Part shown: piece by piece, positions 1 through 7,775 of the stretch
Layout: the number at the start of each line of letters is the position of its first letter
Numbering within the stretch: the stretch's first letter is position 1
NCBI RefSeq assembly: GCF_001613265.1
Contig: NZ_BDCA01000001.1
Span: 720,252 to 784,251 of the forward strand
Reading direction: 5' to 3'
DNA: 64,000 nt
Source of the DNA: Nocardia vermiculata NBRC 100427
GTDB lineage: Bacteria; Actinomycetota; Actinomycetes; Mycobacteriales; Mycobacteriaceae
Notes under the pieces: model-generated
Seen by the model: the letters and a program-made list of their open reading frames with translations, nothing else
Database searches by the model: none
What the model was told of the DNA's origin: nothing
Position numbers and translations under genes: made by a program

Positions 1-608
1 CGGCGACGAGCGAGGAAACCTTTCACCCACGCGTACAGTCCTTTCCAGCATTCCCGGGCTTCGGGATGATTGGGAATCGAGGACCGCGAGGCCAGTGCCG
101 AGACGGTGTCGAGTTCGTCGGCCGGGGCGCCGATGGCCAGTTCGAAGAAGGCCAGGCTCGGCAGCGGCCGGGCGAAGGCATCCATGAATTCGCACCGCCC
201 GTCCTCGATGAACGCATCGAGCAGCCTGGTCACCAGATCGCGGGTGGGCTGCTCCCAGTCCGCGACGGCTGCCGGGGTGAAGTACGGCGTGATCAGGCTT
301 TTGTACGCGCGTTGCTCGGGCGGATCCACCTCGACGGGCAGGTTGCGCACCACGCCCTTGGTCCCGGTGACCGACAGGCCGTGTGCGGAACTGAACGCCT
401 GCCAGTTCTGCGCGACGCTCAACACCTCCTCGTAGCCGGAGGCGACCCAGAAGCCACCGTAGCGATCACTGTGCGCGACCGGGCACAGCTCGCGCATGCG
501 TGCCATCGTCTCGGGCAGCGAGGCCGCGAGTTCGGGCGCGAGGTGGTCGAATTGGTTGCGGCACCAATCATCTGACAGGCGTACGCCGTCGGGCGTTGTC
601 TTCTCCAT
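1..608 (-). CDS. Cytochrome P450, N-terminal part (cut by window edge)
   Basis: Reading leftward from an ATG at 608 gives about 202 residues with no stop before the window begins, so the gene is cut and its haem-binding cysteine lies outside. The N-terminal half resembles actinobacterial soluble P450s: an early segment with PVAHSDRYGGFWVASGYEEV, then NLPVEVDPPEQRAYKSLI, the helix-C region (usual form DPPxHxxxR, with Gln in place of His here), then a helix-rich stretch. It would hydroxylate a small hydrophobic substrate using a ferredoxin; a candidate ferredoxin is encoded at 10475. It is divergent from the aldehyde dehydrogenase at 772, and a copy of the island palindrome lies 51 bp upstream. 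The family is well supported; substrate unknown. Confidence 0.85.
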   Translation of the reverse strand, partial: MEKTTPDGVRLSDDWCRNQFDHLAPELAASLPETMARMRELCPVAHSDRYGGFWVASGYEEVLSVAQNWQAFSSAHGLSVTGTKGVVRNLPVEVDPPEQRAYKSLITPYFTPAAVADWEQPTRDLVTRLLDAFIEDGRCEFMDAFARPLPSLAFFELAIGAPADELDTVSALASRSSIPNHPEARECWKGLYAWVKGFLARR

Positions 609-658
609 GGTATCCCCTGTGGATCGGGCACCGGTTGGGCGCTCACCCACGATAACAG

Positions 659-672
659 GGTAAGTGATTACT
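659..672. promoter_or_regulatory. Island palindrome, P450 side
   Basis: GGTAAGTGATTACT matches AGTAAGTnnTTACT at 11 of 12 informative positions. It lies 51 bp upstream of the P450 start, the expected place for a repressor operator. One of two copies in this divergent gap. Confidence 0.65.
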
Positions 673-711
673 TTCTAGCGCTCGATAGGCCGCGACGACC
701 TACCATGGGTT

Positions 712-725
712 AGTAAGTTCTTACT
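712..725. promoter_or_regulatory. Island palindrome, aldehyde dehydrogenase side
   Basis: AGTAAGTTCTTACT fits all 12 informative positions and is itself a perfect 14-bp inverted repeat (AGTAAGT/TCTTACT read as AGTAAG-TT-CTTACT with symmetric arms). It lies 46 bp upstream of the ATG at 772. Best site in the window. Confidence 0.7.
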
Positions 726-771
726 CACAACCGTCCGGCAGCGGTACGCGCCGCGGTCAGGGAGGATTTCC

Positions 772-2271
772 ATGTCGACAAGTACCGGAGCTCGCCCCGC
801 GCTCCCGGCCTTCCTCGACGGCCGGCCCAAACGCCTGCTGATCGGCGGACGGTGGGAGCCCGCCGCGGCGGGCCACACTCTCACCAGTGTCAATCCTTCC
901 ACCGGCGAGGTGATCGCCGAACTGGCCGCGGCCGATGCCACCGATATCGATCGCGCGGTCACCGCCGCGCGGACCGCGTTTCGCGGGCCGTGGCACGGGT
1001 TCTCACCGCGTGACCGGCAGGCACTGCTGTGGGAGTTCGCGGATCTCGTGCAGCGGCACTTCGACGAATTGCGCCTGCTCGAAGCCCTGGATATGGGTGC
1101 CCCACTGGGCAGGCGCCGCCCCGGTTCGCGGGCCTGGGAAGCCGAGGTGCTGCGCTACTACGCGGGCTGGGCCACCAAGATCCATGGTGAGACACTGCCC
1201 AATTCGATTCCGGGCTCGGTGTTCAGCTACACGGTCAAGGAACCGGTGGGAGTGGTCGCCGGGATCGTGCCGTGGAACCGACCGGTGGCCAACGCGGTCT
1301 GGAAGATCGCGCCGGTCCTGGCGACCGGCTGCACCCTGGTACTCAAACCTGCCGAGGAGGCGAGCCTGGCGGCGATCCGCCTCGGGGAACTGTTGTCCGA
1401 GACCGGTATTCCCGATGGCGTGATCAACATTGTCACCGGCGAGGGCGAATCGGCCGGCGCCCCGCTGGCCACTCACCCCGGGGTGGACAAGATCGCGTTC
1501 ACCGGTTCCACAGCGGTGGGCCGCGACATTATCCGGTCCTCGGCGGACACCCTCACCCGTGTGTCGGTCGAACTGGGCGGCAAATCCCCGGATGTGGTCT
1601 TCGCCGACGCGGACCTGGCCAAGGCCGTACCCGGCGCCGGAATGGGGGTGTTCTCCAATTCGGGGCAGACCTGCTGTGCCGGCACCCGCATCTTCGTCGA
1701 GCGGCCGATCTACCACGAATTCGTCGACAAACTCTCCGATTTCGCGCGCTCGCTGACCGTCGGCGACAGCCTCGACCCCGCCACTACGATCGGGCCACTG
1801 GTCTCCGAACAGCAGCTGCACCGGGTGTGCGACTATCTGGCGGTCGGCCCGGCCGAGGGGGCTCGCACCACGGCGGGCGGAGCTCGCATCGAATCCGGGC
1901 CACTGGCGGACGGCTACTTCGTGGAACCGACGGTCTTCGCCGACGTCGGCGACGAGATGCGGATCGCACGCGAGGAGATCTTCGGTCCGGTCGCCTCCGT
2001 CCTGCCTTTCGACACCGTCGAGGAGGTCACCGAACGCGCCAACGATTCGGAATACGGTCTCGCCGGAGGCATCTGGACCCGTGATGTCGGGACCGCACAC
2101 CGGCTCGCCGGACAATTGCGCACCGGCACCGTATGGGTGAACACCATGCTGCTCTTCGATCCGGCAGTGCCGTTCGGCGGTTACAAGATGAGTGGGTTCG
2201 GCCGCGAGATGGGACCCCATTCACTGGACGAATATCTCGAGGTCAAATCGGTGTGGATCGACACCGCATAG
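772..2271 (+). CDS. Aldehyde dehydrogenase (NAD(P)-dependent)
   Basis: This 499-residue protein has the usual length and order of the ALDH superfamily: an oxyanion Asn in VPWNRP (about residue 169), the general base Glu267 in SVELGGKSPD, and the nucleophile in GQTCCAGTRIF (Cys301 or the adjacent Cys302). It should oxidise an aldehyde to the acid. The ATG is preceded by GGGAGG at good spacing. It is divergent from the P450 and has its own copy of the island palindrome, consistent with oxidising a product of P450 attack. A strong hairpin follows the stop. The substrate cannot be inferred. Confidence 0.93.
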   Translation: MSTSTGARPALPAFLDGRPKRLLIGGRWEPAAAGHTLTSVNPSTGEVIAELAAADATDIDRAVTAARTAFRGPWHGFSPRDRQALLWEFADLVQRHFDELRLLEALDMGAPLGRRRPGSRAWEAEVLRYYAGWATKIHGETLPNSIPGSVFSYTVKEPVGVVAGIVPWNRPVANAVWKIAPVLATGCTLVLKPAEEASLAAIRLGELLSETGIPDGVINIVTGEGESAGAPLATHPGVDKIAFTGSTAVGRDIIRSSADTLTRVSVELGGKSPDVVFADADLAKAVPGAGMGVFSNSGQTCCAGTRIFVERPIYHEFVDKLSDFARSLTVGDSLDPATTIGPLVSEQQLHRVCDYLAVGPAEGARTTAGGARIESGPLADGYFVEPTVFADVGDEMRIAREEIFGPVASVLPFDTVEEVTERANDSEYGLAGGIWTRDVGTAHRLAGQLRTGTVWVNTMLLFDPAVPFGGYKMSGFGREMGPHSLDEYLEVKSVWIDTA

Positions 2272-2306
2272 CCGATGCCGGCGCTGTCGTCCCACCGCCG
2301 GTACAG

Positions 2307-2345
2307 CGAGAAGGGACCGCCGTGCACATCGGCGGCCCCTTCTCG
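2307..2345. terminator. Bidirectional hairpin between convergent genes
   Basis: CGAGAAGGG-A-CCGCCG pairs with CGGCGG-C-CCCTTCTCG around a 7-nt loop: 15 pairs with one internal mismatch. It lies between the aldehyde dehydrogenase stop (2271) and the converging amidohydrolase stop (2359). There is no clear T-run. Confidence 0.75.
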
Positions 2346-2358
2346 GCAACCGTGCGAT

Positions 2359-3999
2359 TCAGCTGCGCAGCAGCCTTCCCGCCGACGTCTCGTCCACATC
2401 CGCGCCGTCGAGACGGGTGGCCGTCCCGTTGACCCACATATGAGTCACCCCGGTGCTACGCACCACCAGTCGATCGGCGCCCCCCGGCTGATCGTGCACG
2501 CGTTCGATGGGGGTGGTGCCGATGGTGGCGGGGTCGAATGCCACCAGATCCGCGAAGTAACCCGCGCGGACCAGCCCCCGTTCCCGGATGCGGAATGCGT
2601 GTGCCGGCTGTCCGGTCAGGCGCCACACCGCATCCTCGATACCGATCGCCTTGCGCTCCCGAACCCAATGCCCCAGCAGGTGAGTGGAATAGCAGGCATC
2701 GCAGAGCTGGCTGGCGTGCGCTCCGGCATCCGACAGTCCGAGGATGGTGCGTTTGTCGGCGAGTAGATCGCCGATCTCCTCGTCACCGTCGTTGTCGAGC
2801 ACTACCCGGAACCTCGTCCCCATCTCGTCGGCCAGCGCCGTATCGAGCATCAGGTCGAATGCCGTGGTGCCCCGCTCGGATGCCAAGCGGTCCAACGGGA
2901 TTCCCACCGCTTCCGGATCGGCCACCGTCTCTTCGACCGCGACCTTCGGCCACCGGTGTGCCCACGCTTGTAGCGTCGCCGGCCTGGCCCGATCGCGCCA
3001 CTGCGGATCACGGTAGAGTTCGGCGCGCTCTTCGCGCGGCCGGGCCAGCACTTCCTTCCACTCGTCGATCTCGCCCAACGGCGCCGGATCGGCGAGTGTC
3101 ACCTGCATGACGATGGGCCGGCAAGCGATCTGCGGATACACCTCACCGGGTAGCGCACCACCGCGGGCGACCGTGCGCATCGCCGCGCCGGGTTTGTCGG
3201 CGCGCGCCACCAACGCGGTCCACGTCACCGGGATCCCGTGGCGCACCGACAGTTCCGAGAACTGATCGACGAACATACCGGGACCGATGGAGACCTGCAG
3301 GATGCCCTTGCCCGCGGCACCCAGTTCCGCTGCGAGCGCATCCACCTCGTCCACCTCGGCGAACCGGCTCGGCACCGGGCGGCCGAAGGCGCCCTGATGG
3401 GCGGGTTGCCGAGAAGTCGACAGACCCACCGCCCCGGCGCCGACGGCCTCGCGCACCAGTTCCCGCATGGTGTCGAGTTCCTCCGGTGTCGCCGCGCGTT
3501 CCTCGCCGCCGAGCACGAACAGTCGCAGCGGCGTATGTCCCAGGAATGCCGCGAGATTGAGCCGCTTGCGACGCTGCTCGAGTGCGTCGAGGTACTGCGG
3601 GAACGTCTCGAAACACCAGTCGATGCCGGCATCGAGGGCCTCCATCGACATGCCCTCCACATTTTCCAGGGTGCGCACGATGATTTCGCGGTGCGGTGGG
3701 CGGGTGGGGGCAACACCGAAACCGCAGTTGCCCATCACCACCGTGCTGACACCGTGCCAGGAGGAAGGCGTCAGATCACCGTCCCACAGGATCTGCGCGT
3801 CGTAGTGGGTGTGGATGTCGATGAAACCCGGTGCGAGGGTGAGGCCGTCGAGATCGACCACCGTCGTGTCCGGTCCCGGGGTGAGCGTGCCGGGCTCCGC
3901 GACGGCGCTGATGCGGTCACCGGTCACCGCTACCTCGGCGGCCCGTCCGGGATCACCGCTTCCGTCGACCAGCCAGGCTCGGCGCAGCAACAACTCCAT
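2359..3999 (-). CDS. D-aminoacylase-like amidohydrolase (first copy)
   Basis: The 546-residue protein has the full N-acyl-D-amino-acid deacylase layout: a split beta-sandwich start (MELLLRRAWLVDGSGDP), the metal motif HTH at residues 63-65 in FIDIHTHYDAQ, the bridging Cys92 in VVMGNCGFG, a late LSDAGAHAS Asp and a closing FADLVAFDPATIG strand. Such enzymes cleave N-acyl or cyclic amide bonds, but many paralogues have unknown substrates. GGAGG lies just before the ATG. It sits 43 bp downstream of the Rieske gene on the same strand, so the two are probably cotranscribed. A second copy is at 7776. Confidence 0.88.
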   Translation of the reverse strand: MELLLRRAWLVDGSGDPGRAAEVAVTGDRISAVAEPGTLTPGPDTTVVDLDGLTLAPGFIDIHTHYDAQILWDGDLTPSSWHGVSTVVMGNCGFGVAPTRPPHREIIVRTLENVEGMSMEALDAGIDWCFETFPQYLDALEQRRKRLNLAAFLGHTPLRLFVLGGEERAATPEELDTMRELVREAVGAGAVGLSTSRQPAHQGAFGRPVPSRFAEVDEVDALAAELGAAGKGILQVSIGPGMFVDQFSELSVRHGIPVTWTALVARADKPGAAMRTVARGGALPGEVYPQIACRPIVMQVTLADPAPLGEIDEWKEVLARPREERAELYRDPQWRDRARPATLQAWAHRWPKVAVEETVADPEAVGIPLDRLASERGTTAFDLMLDTALADEMGTRFRVVLDNDGDEEIGDLLADKRTILGLSDAGAHASQLCDACYSTHLLGHWVRERKAIGIEDAVWRLTGQPAHAFRIRERGLVRAGYFADLVAFDPATIGTTPIERVHDQPGGADRLVVRSTGVTHMWVNGTATRLDGADVDETSAGRLLRS

Positions 4000-4042
4000 G
4001 GGTCCTCCGATCGGTACGAATCAGGTAGTCGGCAGCGCACTT

Positions 4043-5200
4043 TCACCGTTCTCGCGCATCGGCGAGGGCGGCGTCGAAGCCGCGGTGCAGATGTTGCGGG
4101 GCGGGTTCGTTGCGACCGAAGACGATGGTGTCCAGCACTCCGGCCCGCACCCCCGGCTCGGTGCGCCCGGCAACCCAGAAATCCTCGCCGTCGACCACGG
4201 TTTCGCAGATCCACGGAGCCATCTCGACGGCCTTGGCGCGTTCGGCCTCGCTGAGGTCCGGGCGCAGGTAGGTGCTGTGCACGACATCGGAGGTATCCGC
4301 GTCGACCGGCACGATCTGCCACAGCTCCACGTGACGGCTGTCGAAGGTGAGGCTGACGTTGGGAAACAGTGCGTATTGCAAACTGATGTGCCCCATCACA
4401 TCACCCCACTGCTCGTCGGGGACATCGCGAATCTCGTCTATGGATCGCAGCGCCGAGCAGTTGCGCAGATGCCGGCCGAACGGGTCGAAGGTCAGCACCC
4501 CGCCGTAGGCGTACTTCGCCAGCGTACGGCGGTGCAGGAAACGGAAATGGTAGTTCTCCCGGAAGGTGTCGAGCGTGACCTTCCAGTTGGCGGCGACATG
4601 ATGCACATGGGGTTCGCTCTGTAACTCCCATTCGGTGAACTCGAGCGCCGCGAGTTCGTCGGCGAGTCCGGGACCGAGGTATTCGTCGATATCGATGGCC
4701 GGCCCGGGACGCAGTGCACCGATGATCAGCCCGTACCCCTCGCTGACGGGCAGTTCGACAAGTCCCTTGCGCTCGAAGCACATTCCTTCGAAGGCTTCGT
4801 CCACCGGTACCGCTACCAGCCTGCCGTCGAGGTCGTAGGTCCAGGAATGGAACGGACAGGCGAAGCGCGTGCGAGCACCTCCGCCGTCCACCACCCGCAC
4901 CCCTCGATGCCGGCACGCGTTCGCGAAAGCACGTACTCGGCCACTCTCGTTGCGGGTCAACAGGATCGGAACACCGCACAGGTCGACCGTGCGATAAGTG
5001 CCGGGCCCGGCAAGTGCTCCCGACAACGACAACACCAGCGGATGACCACGGAACAACACCTCGAATTCCTCGTCGTGGCGAGCCCGCGAGTAGATGTCGG
5101 TCGGCAACTCGAGGATATCGGGCGCGAGATCGGTGGTGCCCCCGTCGATGTGATCGAGCAATCGGCGCGCGAGGCTGTGTTCCAGCGCTTGCCTGTCCAT
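4043..5200 (-). CDS. Rieske-type oxygenase, large subunit
   Basis: 385 residues. The Rieske 2Fe-2S site is complete: Cys96-Arg-His98 and Cys115-Pro-Phe-His118. A mononuclear iron site follows in NWKVTLDTFRENYHFRFLHR with His218 and His223. It should hydroxylate or demethylate an aromatic or alicyclic substrate, taking electrons from a ferredoxin and reductase. No small beta subunit is adjacent, which suits homo-oligomeric KshA-like or O-demethylase types. I chose the ATG at 5200 because GGTGGAG lies about 7 nt upstream; a GTG at 5212 is the alternative. It is divergent from the TetR at 5424, with an island palindrome in the gap. Confidence 0.9.
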   Translation of the reverse strand: MDRQALEHSLARRLLDHIDGGTTDLAPDILELPTDIYSRARHDEEFEVLFRGHPLVLSLSGALAGPGTYRTVDLCGVPILLTRNESGRVRAFANACRHRGVRVVDGGGARTRFACPFHSWTYDLDGRLVAVPVDEAFEGMCFERKGLVELPVSEGYGLIIGALRPGPAIDIDEYLGPGLADELAALEFTEWELQSEPHVHHVAANWKVTLDTFRENYHFRFLHRRTLAKYAYGGVLTFDPFGRHLRNCSALRSIDEIRDVPDEQWGDVMGHISLQYALFPNVSLTFDSRHVELWQIVPVDADTSDVVHSTYLRPDLSEAERAKAVEMAPWICETVVDGEDFWVAGRTEPGVRAGVLDTIVFGRNEPAPQHLHRGFDAALADARER

Positions 5201-5255
5201 AACAAACTCCACCTGATACTTCAGACCAGCGGAACGGTCACCATGGAGCTTAGAG

Positions 5256-5269
5256 GGTAATTACTTACT
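5256..5269. promoter_or_regulatory. Island palindrome, Rieske/TetR gap
   Basis: GGTAATTACTTACT, read on the other strand as AGTAAGTAATTACC, fits 11 of 12 informative positions. It lies 56 bp upstream of the Rieske ATG in the gap shared with the TetR gene, as expected for an autoregulating repressor. Confidence 0.65.
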
Positions 5270-5423
5270 CCGCAAGGAAACGACACAACCCGGCCCCACC
5301 TGGAAAAACCCGTGATCACCATGTCGATACCTGAATGCTTTCGACCGGGCATTACGATAAAGTGTGTACCCACTCACCACCCGCCGATCGGCACCGGTGT
5401 AAGCCCGCACACGAGGAGGACCC

Positions 5424-6119
5424 GTGGCCCGAACCACGACGAGCCGGCCCACTCCCCCGCCCGGCGCACCGCCCGTGCGCCGTCGGCTCACCGCCGAAGC
5501 GCGCAAGAGCTCGATCCTGTCCGCAGCACGCCGGGCATTCAGCGAGACCGGCGATATGAACGGCACCACCGTCAAGATGATCGCCGAGCACAGCGGTATC
5601 AGCGAAGGAATCATCTACCGCCACTTCGACAGTAAGGATCAGCTGTTCTTCGAGGCGGTGGTGGAACCGCTGAAGACCGCCGTCGACGACCTGGTAGCTG
5701 CCACCGCCGTCGTCGACCGGGACGAGCCCCTCACCCCGCAGCGACAGCTCGAAACCCTCGAAGGCCTGTACCGCCAGCTGATTTCGACACTGGAGGAGGT
5801 GCTGCCACTGCTGGGCCTGGTGCTGTTCGGTGACCCACAGGTGGCGCGCCGGTTCTACCGGGAGAACTTCGCGGTGGCGATGGACCGGCTCGCCGAGGCA
5901 TGGCGTGCGGTCGAGGACCGGTACGGATTCCACTTCGAATCCACCGACATCTCCGCCCGCGCCGTGATGGGCATGGCACTGATGCAGGCCCTGGAGACCC
6001 GGCACGGCACAGCCAAGAAGGCCGAGCGCGACCGCGCCATCACCCTGATCAGCGAGGGCACCGTCAAGGGGTTCTTCCCGGTGATCGAAGGAGTCGAGTC
6101 CGATGAGCGCACACGGTGA
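5424..6119 (+). CDS. TetR-family regulator, candidate regulator of the island
   Basis: 231 residues. After a Pro-rich N-terminus comes a typical TetR helix-turn-helix at about residues 30-75 (TAEARKSSILSAARRAF ... ISEGIIYRHFDSKDQL) and a helical ligand-binding domain. GTG start with GAGGAGGA seven bases upstream. It is the only TetR gene inside the region where the shared 14-bp palindrome occurs, and a copy of that palindrome lies in its own divergent gap, so it is the best candidate to bind it. That link is inference. The next gene starts inside this one. Confidence 0.9.
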   Translation: MARTTTSRPTPPPGAPPVRRRLTAEARKSSILSAARRAFSETGDMNGTTVKMIAEHSGISEGIIYRHFDSKDQLFFEAVVEPLKTAVDDLVAATAVVDRDEPLTPQRQLETLEGLYRQLISTLEEVLPLLGLVLFGDPQVARRFYRENFAVAMDRLAEAWRAVEDRYGFHFESTDISARAVMGMALMQALETRHGTAKKAERDRAITLISEGTVKGFFPVIEGVESDERTR

Positions 6120-6513
6120 TTCCCCGCGCGGCGGTCTGTCCGTCGTGACCGAACTCGCCCGCCGTTTCGCCGCGGGAGACGGGGCGGGCGCGTTGACCCT
6201 GTTCCATCCGGAGATCCGGATCGAACAGCCACGATCACTACCGCACGGCGGTGAGTACCACGGCCACGCCGGGGTGGCCGCCATGGGCGAGTCGTTCGGA
6301 AAGTACTGGGAGCGCCGCATCGACAATCCGCGCATCTTCGGTTCCGACGAGGCCGTCGTGCAGGTGACGACGCAGACCTGGACCGCCAAGGACACCCACC
6401 GCGCAGCGACCGTCGACGTGGTCGAGTTGTTCTCGTTCGCCGACGGCATGGTCCGCGAGATCCGGGTATTCCAGCAGGACACTCACGCCCTGCTGGAAAC
6501 CCTGGATCGGTAG
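6103..6513 (+). CDS. SnoaL/NTF2-like small protein
   Basis: 136 residues with the cone-fold pattern of SnoaL-like proteins: an N-terminal helix (LARRFAAGDGAGALTLFHPEIRIEQP), a middle segment YHGHAGVAAMGESFGKYWERR and paired C-terminal strands ending VVELFSFADGMVREIRVFQQD. Family members are isomerases, dehydratases or ligand-binding proteins. It overlaps the TetR gene by 17 bases, so translation is probably coupled. No catalytic residue can be assigned with confidence. Confidence 0.75.
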   Translation: MSAHGDSPRGGLSVVTELARRFAAGDGAGALTLFHPEIRIEQPRSLPHGGEYHGHAGVAAMGESFGKYWERRIDNPRIFGSDEAVVQVTTQTWTAKDTHRAATVDVVELFSFADGMVREIRVFQQDTHALLETLDR

Positions 6514-6532
6514 CCGCTCCGCGGACACGCCG

Positions 6533-7711
6533 TCACGGCACCTCGAGGACCACCGCGGTGCCCATACCGCCGCCGGCGCACATCGCGGCCACGCCGATTC
6601 CCCCACCGCGCCGGCGCAACTCGTGGACCAGGCTCAGCACCATGCGAGTACCGGTCATCGCCACCGGATGGCCCAGGCTGCAACCACTTCCGAGAATATT
6701 GACCTTCGCCTCGTCCAGGCCCAGTGTCCGGGTCGCGGCCACCGCCACCGAGGCGAAGGCCTCGTTGATCTCCCACAGCGCTACATCCGACACCGACAAC
6801 CCGGCACGAGCGAGCACCTTCTCGATGGCGGGTGCCGGCGCCAACCCGGTCTCGGCCGCAGGCACCCCCACCGACGCCCACGCCCGAACCACGGCCAGCG
6901 GATCGATGCCACGCGCCCGGGCCAGCGCCCGATCGGCGACGACGAGGGCACCGGCCGCATCGTTGATGCCGGCGGAGTTCCCGGCCGTGATGGAGAAACC
7001 GTCGATCTCCGGATGCAACGGCTTCAACGCGGCCATCTTCTCCAAGGAGGAGGTGCGGCGGGGATGTTCGTCGACGGCGAAGGTCACGCTCACGCCATCG
7101 CCCCTGGTCACCTCGATGGGCACGATCTCGTCGGTGAAACTCCCGGCATCGATCGCCGCGACGGCACGTTGATGGGACCGAAACGCCCACTCGTCCATCT
7201 GCTCTCGCGTGATTCCGGCCTTGACCGCCGCATTCCAGCCGACGGTGATCGACATATCCCGCACCGGTGCATCGGCCGTCTCACGGTGGCTCGGGGCGAG
7301 CCAGTCCTCCTCCACCTCCTGGCTACCGGGAATGCGTCGATTCACCGTCGGTGCAGTCGAACTCGACTGCACGCCTCCGGCCACCACGACCCGGTCCATC
7401 CCGGCGATCACCGAGGCGGCGGCGCTCTGCAACGTCGACAATCCGGACGCACAGTGCCGGTTGTGTGCGATACCCGGCGCGTTCACCAGGCCCGCCTCGA
7501 TCGCGACGTACCGCCCGATCGCGCCACCGCCGTACAGCGATTCGCCGAGCACCACATCGTCGATCAGCTCGGGTTCCACACCCGCGCGGCGTACCGCCGC
7601 ACCGACTGCTGCCGTACCCAGCGTGAAGGCATCGGTTTCGGTGAGCGAACCCTTGTATGCCGTCCCGATCGCAGTGCGCGCGCCCGAAATGATCACGGCC
7701 TCATGGCTCAT
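6533..7711 (-). CDS. Thiolase (acetyl-CoA acyltransferase)
   Basis: 392 residues with all thiolase active-site elements: the nucleophile Cys87 in NRHCASGLSTLQ, NEAFASV, the His in SLGHPVAMTG and the second Cys in CAGGGMGTAVV near the end. It should cleave a 3-ketoacyl-CoA, giving acetyl-CoA or propionyl-CoA. The ATG at 7711 has GGGGTGG 5 nt upstream; a GTG at 7720 is possible. It lies 64 bp downstream of the amidohydrolase at 7776 and probably shares its transcript. It is convergent with the SnoaL gene. In a catabolic island it implies CoA-bound ring or side-chain fragments. Confidence 0.92.
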   Translation of the reverse strand: MSHEAVIISGARTAIGTAYKGSLTETDAFTLGTAAVGAAVRRAGVEPELIDDVVLGESLYGGGAIGRYVAIEAGLVNAPGIAHNRHCASGLSTLQSAAASVIAGMDRVVVAGGVQSSSTAPTVNRRIPGSQEVEEDWLAPSHRETADAPVRDMSITVGWNAAVKAGITREQMDEWAFRSHQRAVAAIDAGSFTDEIVPIEVTRGDGVSVTFAVDEHPRRTSSLEKMAALKPLHPEIDGFSITAGNSAGINDAAGALVVADRALARARGIDPLAVVRAWASVGVPAAETGLAPAPAIEKVLARAGLSVSDVALWEINEAFASVAVAATRTLGLDEAKVNILGSGCSLGHPVAMTGTRMVLSLVHELRRRGGGIGVAAMCAGGGMGTAVVLEVP

Positions 7712-7775
7712 CGGAGCCACCCCATTCCCGTATTCGAGTAGAAATTTTCCGACAGTGCCGCCTCGACCGCGGGGG

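Noticed and set aside
1003..2220. 405-codon minus-strand frame opposite the first aldehyde dehydrogenase
   Set aside because: Antisense shadow with no family motif; the plus strand has complete aldehyde dehydrogenase active-site motifs.
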